From Corbicula japonica (taxonomy: Eukaryota; Mollusca; Bivalvia; Venerida; Cyrenidae): a stretch of DNA of 64,000 bases. Location of the stretch: the NCBI GenBank assembly GCA_038501625.1, contig JAZAYU010000015.1, positions 8,888,991-8,952,990 on the forward strand, written 5' to 3'. Positions 51,101-63,100 of this stretch are shown piece by piece (the first letter of the stretch is position 1; each line of letters opens with the position of its first letter). The position numbers and the translations under genes were made by a program. The notes beneath the pieces were generated by a model. The model worked only from the letters and a program-made list of their open reading frames with translations. It was not told where the DNA came from and searched no databases.

Positions 51101-54100
51101 GATTGTACGAGTTGGTGTCTGTAGGATTTCCGAAGATTTTAGAACTGAATTTCATGGAAAATTTGATTAGGAAATAAGCTATTACTAAGTTTTTTCTTTT
51201 AATTAGGATCATGTTTAATTCTTTACTGCATGGATACATCTCATATCCAATGTGAGGACAGCGTTTATACAAATCAGCCTGCACATCAGGGCCCAAGGTT
51301 ATAAAACTGAGCATGGAAACCAGTCTCAAATCTCAAACATCTGATTGGCTGAAATGGCGACCAGTCACCATTTCAGCCAATCAGATGCTTGAGATTTGAG
51401 ACTGGTTTCCAATCTCAGCTTTATAACCTTCAGCCCAGTTCACTTTGATCAGGATCTACACTGTTTGCTTCTTGGTCAGAAACATTCTAGTAATGAGTCT
51501 AAAAATGACTTGTGTAGATTGTGATCAAACTTCATAGTTCTGGATCTATGCTGGGATATAATCCATATTTATGGAGTTAAGATTTATTTCAAGTAAATGT
51601 ATCTTTATTTGTCCAAGATAATGTTACAAGCACTCATTTAATTCTCCTATTGATTGCTGAACAACTTAAGAGTGAGTGTACTTATATTGACAGTTTTACT
51701 GAGAAGGAAATCCCTCCACAAACTAACCAGCTGTACAAGAACCCTGACTCTCACTCCAGGAAGGTGCATGAACAGGCTCTCACTGGAATGTTTGGTAAGT
51801 CAAAATATTTACAGATTGTTTTAGAGGTACAATTTTCATCCCTTTAACCCTTTACTCCATATATATGCGTTTTTACGCATGTGCGACAAGTATAGATTCA
51901 GATCAGCTGGCACATCCATGCTATCAGATCAGGATCTGCTCTGTTCATTTTTCAGTTCACGGGGTTATTCTTGACCTAGAAGCAAACAGTGAAGATCCTG
52001 ATGGGGCGGCATGGATGTGCTGGCCAATCTGGATCTATACTGTTGGCACATGCAAAGAAGGTGTATCTACTAAAGATTATATACTTAGCACATCATTAAT
52101 TTAGTCACATTTGCAATCAGTGAAGACCCAGATGTGAGATAACCCTTTATACCAGATATCACTTTTATGGCATGTATGATTAGTGTAGGTCTCGATCATT
52201 TGTTCCTCCTGTTCAGGATCTACACTGTTTGCTTTTGGATTCTTTAAGTCATCTTTGACTAAAAAGCACACAGTGTAGATCATGATCAGATGGCCCAGAT
52301 GTTCCAGCTGATCAGGATCTACAATGTACACTGTTTGCACATGTAATAAAACCTGTAAAACCTGTAAAGATTCAATAGATTAAGTTAAACTTTTGTAGAA
52401 GGAACACCTGAAGAACAACCCCTGTGAACAACAGACTTGTCAAAATTGGTAGAAATTATGCAGTGCTTAATATGTTAAAATGGGAGAATTAATGCTTCTC
52501 TCTTTTACTTATTGCAGCCAGTCTCAAATCTCAAGCATCTGATTGGCTGAAATGGCAACAGGTGGCCATTTCAGCCAATCTAGTGCTTGAGATTTAAGAC
52601 TGGTCTCCAATCTTAGTTTTGTGATCTTGGACCCTGATCAGACTGCACAGACTTATGTAAGTCTACAGCTGTCGCATAGGCCATAATCCCATTTGGTGAT
52701 GCTGTTTAATGAATTTCAGCAGTATCCTCAGTTCTAGAGGCTTGCAGAAGAGGGCAAGTGAAAAAAGCAAGATTTTTTTGTCGTTGTGTGTTTACTATAA
52801 CCTTTAGTTTGCAATCTTCTACATTTATGTTCATTTGCTTACACAAGTGTGTACTTACATATGTGTTTATGGTGTATTTTTACTATTTGATGTCGTTCTT
52901 CAGTTGCTGCAGCTATAAAAGAGCTGCGTCAGTCGGCACTCAGGTTCATGGGATGTATGGTAAGACACTACACGATGATCGCCATATCGCAGCAGTGCGG
53001 CCCCTTCCCAGTGGGTGAGAGGCAGAACAAGCTACATGGTATGGATACACAGATCCTGGTCGACGCCCTGGCGGTGATCATGGGTCATGAGGAGAAGGAA
53101 CTGTGCAAGCCAGGAAATCTGGCTCTCGTCTTGATTCTGGAGACAGCTACTACAATCCTGGGCTCCAAGGAAAAGGTACAGAACAACTCCTCAATGTGAC
53201 CACAACTGCATTAAGACCACCTCGATAATAAGACCACTATTATGATGTCATATTTTACAGTTTTGCCCATCATAGAATACCAAGTGACTCTATTAGTCAC
53301 AACCTGCGATGGTTAACCCATTTTTAAACTGAGCTAAAAACACACAGATAGGACAATGTCTTGAGAATTGTATGCCAAATTGTGAGTCGGAGCTTACCCA
53401 TGCATTTAACAAAAAACAACAACCATTTAAGGGCTTTCCCTACTCCTCCCTATCACGTTCATTGCTAAAAAGAAAATTATCAAAATCGCAATGGCAAAAT
53501 GCCGTTCAATGAAACTTCGCACAAATGAATGTTACTAATGTATCATTATTGTGCATACAGTAAGACACGTTAGAAAAGTAAAGAAAAAAAGCTAGAGTTA
53601 AAATTCCTTAAAATTCTATTTACATAAATTCACAAAAACTAAGCGATACAAAACATAATTTTAAATTCCCACATGAGCGCAATGATACTGACAAGAATTC
53701 TTAGATGGATTTACTGCCATGTTGTTTCTGTGCAGTCAGATCAGGATCTACCCTGTTCACTTATAGTTCAGAAATAACATACTGAATCTTAAAGAGGGCT
53801 CTCTAGATTGCTTATCAGTACAAGGATAAATACAAACTATTAAATGATTAAAAACTGAATTGTGAAACCATTGTGTCTTTAGAGGACATGAAGATTTTAA
53901 AGCAAAAATCATTCTTGTTTCAATGTCTATTGTGATTGCAGCATAGAGTTTTTTTGTGTACTTTCAGGCGTGTCAGCTACCATTGTTTGAATACCTTGTA
54001 GAGAAGATGTGTTCTCTCTGTTATGACAGAGCGTGGTATGCCAAGTTTGGAGGGTATGTTACACTGAACATATCTATATTTTTGTTGTAAACCATAACTT

Positions 54101-57100
54101 TTCATGATGAAATAATATATATTTTATGGTGATATGTTGTAGAATATATCACTGGATGAAGTTTAGATATGAAAGGGTATATCACAATATGGCTCTGAGT
54201 GAATTAACATTTACTCCATCGATACAGTTCATATCACATGGGTCACTAGTGTAGATCCAGATCAGACTGCACAGATCCAGATCAGCCTGCTCTGAATTTA
54301 CGTTGGTTACAAAAGAGATATGGGGCGCGTCATGGGAAAAGGTACCTTCGGACAGTTGACGTCAATCGTTGAAATGACGTCATAAAGTTGAGCAGACAAC
54401 ATTAATTGTTATGCATTTGGCGATAAAAATATCATTTTATTGTCAAAATGTGTATGAAAAGCATATGTTAGTCATGAGAAATTTATAAATAGTTGTAAGT
54501 TCTTTCTAAATATAGTAACAACTAAAATGTCACAAAATATGACCGAATGTACCTTTTCCCGTGACGCGCCCCATATTAGCTCTATCCAAAGAGTAAAGAG
54601 TAAAAGGATAAGAACTCTGTAAAAGTAAACGGAACATATGCCATAGATTTTAAATACTGTGGTATCATTTAATTTCGCTGGCACGAAATTTCGCGCAATC
54701 GCCGAAAAAGACTTTTTCGCGCGGATGTAAATTCGCGCAAATCCAATTTAAAAAATTATTATGGATATTTTACCGACCCGTTATCAATACCTATTGTTTA
54801 TTTGAACACGCGAGCTAATCATGTGTCAGTTGGCCCCCTGTCAATTACCACTTCCTTTGTTAGTCAATTATCGGACCTCTGTTTATTCGGCGCCGCTAAT
54901 TGACACGGGACCCGTTTGATCCATTTATCTGGACCATTCATATCATAATTGGCATGTTAAATTTCGTACCCGTTTTATGGTCTAAAGTGTCAATTGATTG
55001 CAAAACAGTTACACAAAAGTGTTGATAAATTAAAAATGAGATGACAACGATACTGTTTGGTAAAACATGACCTGACCTAAATGCGCGGACAAAATTGTCG
55101 TTCAAGTTTTGAAGCAAAAATAAACATATTTCAAAGCAAATTCGACAGTTATAACTAATTTGATTTTCTTTATTAACATAATTATTCAATACTTCAAATT
55201 TTTATCAAATAGCGATACAGGCAACTATATATTAAGTGTAGGTCCATTCAGACATAGCACGTTTTGGATACGTATGTGGAACTATTTGGTTAAATTTTGG
55301 CTTAGGTTTTAAATTCGCGCACTGGCCCTGACCGCCAAATACGCGAAAATTAAGCCATCGCTAAATAATATGATACCGCAGTATAATTTAAGTGCATTTT
55401 TATAAGAGTTAACTTATCTGTGCTTTGTGTTATAAACAGCTGCCTGGCAATAAAGACAATGAATGAGCGGATGGCGCTGCGCTGGGTGCTCGAACATCAG
55501 TTTCTATTCCTGAAGGCGTTGTTCTTCGTAATGATGGACCTGACTGGTGAGGTGTCCAGCGGGGCAGTTGACCTCGCTAAGTCAAACCTTGATACGATGT
55601 TGACGTTGTGTGCCAGGAAGCTGGAGGCTGAGAACGCGACAGAGGAGATGTTGTCAGTGCAGAAGAAATCATTCCATGATGTGACGTACGAGCTGGTTCG
55701 ACAAGTGACGTCCCCAAATACCACAGTGAGAGAAACCGTGAGTGATAGACATTATTATTTAGTTCACCTATTTAAATATAATGAAAATTATGTTTATGTT
55801 GATTTTGTTACTTTTGGTGTCAACACTTTCAAATGAGACCTTTTAATATCTTACAAACTACTCTAATAATAGTTAAATTTTGATACACTCATCACACTAT
55901 CATATCTTGAATTGGTATGTTAACTGTCATTTGCACAAATAGTAAATGCCAGCATGACTGACAAAGCTAATGGTTGGGTGTGTGACCCTAATAATGCTGT
56001 TGAAAAGAAGAGACATGAAAATGTTTTTGGCCAAGTAAGTTGGAACTGAAAGCCAGGACATAATTTTACTATTAACCCTTTCCTCCATCGATACACCTTT
56101 ATTGCGTGGGCAAACAGTGTAGATCAAGATCAGCTGGCACATCTGTGCGTGGGCAAACAGTGTAGATCTAGATCAGCCGGCACATCCGATTGATCTGGAT
56201 CTACAATGGTCGCACATGCGTTAAAAATGCATATATATGGAGGTAAGGGTTAAAATCAATAAATATGATTTATCCCGAACAGGCCATGAAGTCCTTGGAG
56301 ACACTTGCCCGGGTGACGGATCAGTCAGTGACGGCTATCATGGAGCCCCATAAGGAAGTGTTACAGGATATGATACCCCCGAAGAAGCACCTGCTTAGAC
56401 ACCAGCCGGCTAATGCTCAGATAGGGCTGATGGTAGGTACTTAAGTGTACGAAACCATTTGTCATTAAGACATAAAATAAAAACAAGGGTGCCTTTTGAC
56501 TTCTATACGAGTGAGTGTTATGAAGATGCTGAAGATTACATCAGGAAGTAGTAACGGTATGCTGTGTGAGCATTGTAATGACGTTGCGAGGTGCGCCGCT
56601 GGTCCATAGGTCGCCATGTTCTTTATGTTAATCTATTTTTCTTTGATATTTTGCATACAAATTACCAAATGATGTGATAACTAACTTTGAAATTTTCATT
56701 AACTTGAGTTCATTAGTTTTCTTTCAATTCAAATAGTCTACAATTTATTGGATAACCCTCATATAAGATGTTACATTGTTGCTTTTTTTCTGTTTTGTTG
56801 TACTTTTGGATGTACAGCTTTGTATAGAAATAGAAAATAGCAAAAGTTTATTGTATAAAATATGTATAAAGTCTTTTCTGGAGTTCATTATTTTTAGTCA
56901 AACTTTGTTTGTTTTGTTTATTTTAGGATGGTAACACATTCTGTACAAGTTTGAACCCTAGACTGTTCACAATTGACCTGAGCATCGGAGAACACAGTGT
57001 CTACTTCACAGAGGTTTTCTTTTTTGTGTAGTTTAAGCCTTTCCTCCATAAATAAGCCTTTTAACATGTATGCGGATTTTGGTCAGAAATATCCTTATAA

Positions 57101-60100
57101 AAAAAAGTGAACAGTTTAGATCCTGATCAGATGGCAGATCTGGATCTAAACTGTTCGCCCACTTAATAAAGGTGTATCTATGGAGGAAAGGGTTATTTTT
57201 TTTGTATTTTGCACTCAATAAGATGCGCAACCCCAGAGCAAAATCTCACCATGTATTATTTGTCTTACATCTATTACTAGTTTATTTATATTGCATGAAT
57301 TTTTGACCGCATGAGGGTCTCACTTTTTTTTGCTTCTGGGTGAAATGCAAAATTATATGATAATGCAGTACATACCTAGGGTATTTTGATCACCAGTACA
57401 CCAGATTTTAGGGTTTTAATCAAGTGTTACTCAGATAACTGAACAACTACTGTGTAACATTAAAAAATTTAAAAAAAATAATTCATATTCAGATTTATAA
57501 GAGTTAGGCACAAACAAAGGTATATGACGAGATTCTGGGAATCTAAAAAAAGTTCAGTATTTGTTCATATACCGGTACATGTTTATTTGTTTATAGCTTC
57601 AGAATCTATGTGATGCAGAGGACTCTGTTTTGCTGAAGTTGCCATGTTACAAGTCAGTTACCAACCTGCTGCCATTGAGAAAGAGTGCTCTAAGTAAGTT
57701 AACAGTCGGTCTTACCTCAGTTGTTGAACTACAAACTATAACCATTTACTCCATAGAGACACATATTGCATGGTAGAACAGTTTAGATACAGCCGACACA
57801 TCTTTCCCAAAACAACATGTTAATGCCAGTCAGTAGCAAATATATTATTTTGAACTGTCAGAGATAAATAGGTTAATAAAGAAATTCTGCCCAACAGTGT
57901 CACATGAATTATGATATTGACTTACATTTGTACATTTGTACTACTGTTGTATCATTTAATTTCGCGTGGATCAAATTTTGCACAAATAGCATAGGTGACA
58001 TTTTCGTGAAGGCTAAAATTGGCACATTTGTATTATTCTAATAAGACTAGATAATCGATGATCACTGGTTTAGATTTCGCTAGGATTATATTTCACACAC
58101 TAGCCCTAGCGCGAAATATGCCAAAATTAAACCACCATGAAATATAATGATACTACAGTATTCTTGTACATGCAAGATAATCAGTTACGTAGTGAAATTT
58201 TGCTCAGATTTTATTTTCCACTCTTGCCCTTTAGTGAAATATAGTGATAGTCAAGTAAAACTTTATTGGCATTAAATATATAAACAATGTTTCGAGCCAA
58301 ACAACATTTCATGATTGTAGCTTATAAAGTTAACAAGAAGACACAAGAAAAGCACGATATAATTATGACATCATGATAGCAATGGCACTTTCCTCTCAAC
58401 AGGGGCACTAGCAGCGTGTTCATACATACCGAGTAAACGAGAGAAGATCTTCCAGGTGTTGTACAAGGCCCTCAACAGTAAGACCAGTGAACTGCAGGAG
58501 GTTGCTCACGAGTGTATGAAGAAGGTTCGTTGCTCAATTTGTGAGCTGTAACATTTCTCTTTTTTAAGCCTTTTCCATGTCCAGGCATGATAGAGTTTCT
58601 TGTTTTTTGGAAAAATTTGTTTAAAAAATTTACCTATGGTGCACTGTTAAATGAAAGCAGAAAGGAAATACTGTATAAGTTGCTAATATCACATAAAAAA
58701 TTAATCAGATGAATTATAAAAATATAATAATTCAATATGCCCAAGGTGATAAAATTAAAAAAAAATGTAGACCAGTCTGAAATCCTGGATTATTTGGCTT
58801 GAAAAGAATCTGGTATAACATTGTTATGTAATTGGTATCCCAGAAACTTACCGTTTTCATGTCTCAGTTGCTGTATATGTTGATCTTCGTTTCTTTCAGT
58901 TTATTGCCAGTGGTCATATAGAAATGGAAATAGTGCACAGCGCCATGCGGCCACTACTGCTGATGTTAGGAGATTATCGTAACCTTGACCTCAACGTGAT
59001 ACAGCGACTCTCCAGTCTTACTCAGTTGTTTCCAAACACCTTTAATGAAAAACTCTGCGAACAGCTACTGGTAAGGGTTTGAATAAACCTTTTCTACATA
59101 TACCTTTATATGCTTTTTTTTCACTTGTGTGACCAGCATAGATCCATGTGGTGCCTATTTTAAAATTTATCATTTTATAAACCCACTTTCTCTTTTTTCT
59201 CTGCCTTTTTGGCTGTGTGGAGAGGCTGTGTCTTCTGTAAGTGGCCATTATTTATACACAAAATTTACTTTTTTTTCACTAATCATGTGTTTTTCCTCTG
59301 TTTTTCAGACTCACTTGAGGAAGTGGTTAGAGATAGCTGGGACAAGCCAGAAGTCGGGTCAGGTGCGAGCCACCGGACAGGTTAGATATCACAGTGTAGA
59401 TGTGCTCACTATACGCTCACTGGTTCCGTCCAGTACATGCTGACTTCTACATCATTATTCTATATATTCCTTTCTCTGACTGGCCGTTTGTTCCCCCTAC
59501 AACAGTTTAAGTTGACATGAAAAATAAACGCTTAAGTGTTGTCACTGATTTTACACATGTCTTGACTAAGTTTACCCTTTACTCAACATAACATGAAATG
59601 GGGGAATGTTGTAGATCCAGATCAGCCAGCACATATGTGCTTTGTGATTAGGATCTTCTCTGTTCACTTTTTGATAAATTAGGTTATTTTTGACCAGACA
59701 GTGAACAGTGCACTGGTCACGTTTTGCCACAAGTTGCTGTGAAAAAGAGTGCCGTAATTTACTTTGTTGTCAACATGTCTGTCAACATGTCTGTTGACAA
59801 CAAAATAAAAGACAACACGCTTTTATAATTTCATGAATTTTTCTCATAATTCCTGTATTTATGAGAGTATAAATGTTTTCCATACCAAAATGAAAACCAT
59901 CAAATATTGATTCAATTCTTAAAGAAATCACAATACTGTTATATCATTTTATTTTGTGCGGGTTTAATTTTCGCATATTTCACGCTACGGCAAGAGCGCA
60001 AAATTCAACCCCAGCTAAATAAAACCATTTAACAGTGTTTATTTATAGAAAACTACAGTTGCGCATATTTATGCCCCAGCAAATTTGTAATTTACGGGTT

Positions 60101-63100
60101 TTAAGTGAAAATTTGTCCCTGCGAAATTAAATGATACTACAGTATAGAAAATCATTCTGTTCTGGCCCTTGTCCTGTCATCACAGAGAATTGTTTCGACG
60201 TTAGCTGATAGTGTGGGTCTGATTCCAGGTTATCTTACAGGAATTGAAGATTTGTGCCGCGATCATCAACATTTTCCACCTGATTCCTGCCGCCAGCAAG
60301 AAGATGATTGAACCACTTCTGAAGGCAGCGCTTGCTGGAGAGAAATCTCTTCTCATGGAGGTAATTTTCTTTCTTTATATAATTTTTATACTATTGCCGA
60401 AGACGCCAGAGGTGGTCTAAATAGTATTCATAAAGTTTCATTGTATAAAAAGTCGTAAAAATCATCAGTCACCTAAAAATGAATTCCGGTCCAAGAGGTG
60501 GTCTTATTAGCGAGGTTTCACTTTATGAAAAAGCTAAAAAATCATAGACTCAAGAAAATGATTTATTTTTGCTTTTCAGTGAATTATAGAATTTTCCCGG
60601 TGAAATGAAAGTGGTATTTCACTGTTTTCAAACAGTGGAATATCATATTTATTTTCACAGCTTTTTTCACGTTGGTACCCAAACGCACATTACATACCGA
60701 ATGAGAACATTTAGAAAACGGGCTCAAATTAGGATATTTGACGTTATGACGTCACATCAAAAACAAGCGGTTTTGGCGCCATTTCTTGCAATTTTTCTGT
60801 CAAATTCACACAAATTGTGCACTAAAAGCATAAAATAAAAAGAAAATTTGTTTTTACCAGTGAAAGAAATATAATTCACTTGTGAACTCAGGATGTATGT
60901 ATTTTCATTCGTGGCTTCGCCACTCATGAAGATATGAATTTTGGAGCTCACTCGGTGAAATATATTTCTATCTTACACTGGTAAAAACAAATATCCTCTA
61001 TATATTGTTTACTTTTTGAAAAATAGGTAGCCTTTATTGGTTAATTTCTCTATTGTTTTAGCCTGGCAGTCCGTTCAAGGAGCCCCTGCGGATGTTCCTG
61101 GTCCGATACCCAGTACAAACGGTAGAGTTCATGATGAATGACACTAACATTAGGGACATGCAGTACCTTCGATACTTTGTGGTAAGCTTTAAACTGTGTC
61201 AGATATTTTCAAAATAAAACAATTTTTCCAGATTAGCTTGTGTTTTATAATTTTTTAGAAAAGTAATTGATCAGTTTTGGTTTATAATGAGAACAGAAGT
61301 ATTTCAGAGCTTTATGGTATCTGTAAAATGATTCGCCATTCTGTGAATTAGTGTTCAGAATATGACTTGTAAGGGAGTGCCTGTCAAGGACTATTATGAA
61401 AAGACTTGCTCAAATCGAGTATGCTACTGTCAGATTGAATGGACGCAGTGAAATCCAGTCTGTAACTTTCAGTCCGAGTGGACTCATTAAAATGGAGTAT
61501 GTTATTTCACCTTAAGTGAACTCTTACATAAGGGTCAGTTACTTTAAGATTTTGATTGTGCTTATTGAATCTTAGGGGTAACCTTGTCAAATAACCCTTT
61601 CCTCAAGATATAAACCTTTTATCACATGAGCAAACAGTGTAGATCCAGATCAGCCGTAACATCCCTGCAATCTGATCAGGATCAGCACTGTTTGCTTTTT
61701 TGGTCAGATATAACCAAATAAATTGAAAACCAAACATTGTAGATCCTGATGAGATGGAACAGATGTGCCATCTGACTTGGATCTACACTGTTCGCACATG
61801 CCATATAGGTATATGTATGAAGGAAAGGGTTATATAAATTCTAATTTTACTCATGAATAAAATGCCTTTATGCTTTCAGTACCTGTTGTCAAACAAGGAG
61901 GAGGGACAGCCGTTCCGAGATGTGATGAAGACCCAGGTCCTTAAACTGGTCTCCATGCTTTCAGGTAGCGCTCAGGTGAGTTCATTTTGTCATTCTGTAT
62001 TTCATATGTTAGTCATGAAGGGTACTGGGACCTACCACTGTTGGATTTTGGCCTCCTGCATTTGAAATGAAACAGTGATTTCAAGCATTACGAGTGTAAA
62101 AATGCAACGAGTTAAGTTTTTTTTTATTAAAGCCAGTCCATTTATTAATGAAAGTTGTGATTTACAGAAATGTATTAACCCTATCCTTTATTACATGTGC
62201 GAACAGTGTAAATCCAGATCAGCTGGCACATCCTGGTCTGCACTGTTCACTTTTTTGGTCAGAAATAACCTTACAACAACAAAAAAAGTAAACAGTGTAG
62301 ATCCAGATCAGATGAGGTTAAACAGTTGTTTCATACAATATGTACACATGCACTTTCTGTTGTAGGCACAGCTGACGCTGACAATAAACCAGCAGCAGCC
62401 ATCAGTTTCTACGACAACGAGGGGCGAGCTGGAGTATCAAGGGATTATACTGACACATACACTGATCAGGAAAGAGGACGAATGGCTTTCTAACCACCCT
62501 CAATTGGTGAGCAGAGAATATGTAGTTTTGCATGAATAGCAGTGAAACTAAAGTAGACAGTCTACAATTCTTTGACAGACAGGGGCCCAAGATCATAAAA
62601 CTAAGATTCGAGACTAGTCTCAAATCTCAAGCATCAGTCTAGTCACCATTACAGCCAATGAGATGCCTGAGATTTGAGACTGGTCTCCATTCACAGTTTT
62701 ATAATCTTCAACCCTGAATTCTGTTTCATAGTGAATTCTGGGATGCTTTGATTTTTTTTTAGCTCACCTGAGCACGAAGTGCTCATGGTGAGCTTTTGTG
62801 ATCGCCTGATGTCCGTCGTCCGAGCGTCCGTCCGTCCGTCGTCAACTTTTTCTTCAAACGACTTCTTCTCTGAAACGGCTTGGCCAATTTTGACGAAACT
62901 TGCCACGGATGTTCCTTGCATGAAGCTCTTCCAAAATTGTTCAAAGAAATCAATTCCATGCAGAACTCTGGTTGCCATGGCAACCGAAAGGAAAAACTTT
63001 AAAAATCTTCTTGTCTGAAACCACAAGGCCTAGAGCTTAGATATTTGGCATTTAGCATCCTCTAGTGGAACTCTACAAAATTTGTTCAAATTATTTCCCT

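Noticed and set aside
60605..60838. 77-codon frame in TRRAP intron 33
   Set aside because: It has no relation to TRRAP, no flanking splice sites in phase, and overlaps an A/T-rich repeat-like stretch.
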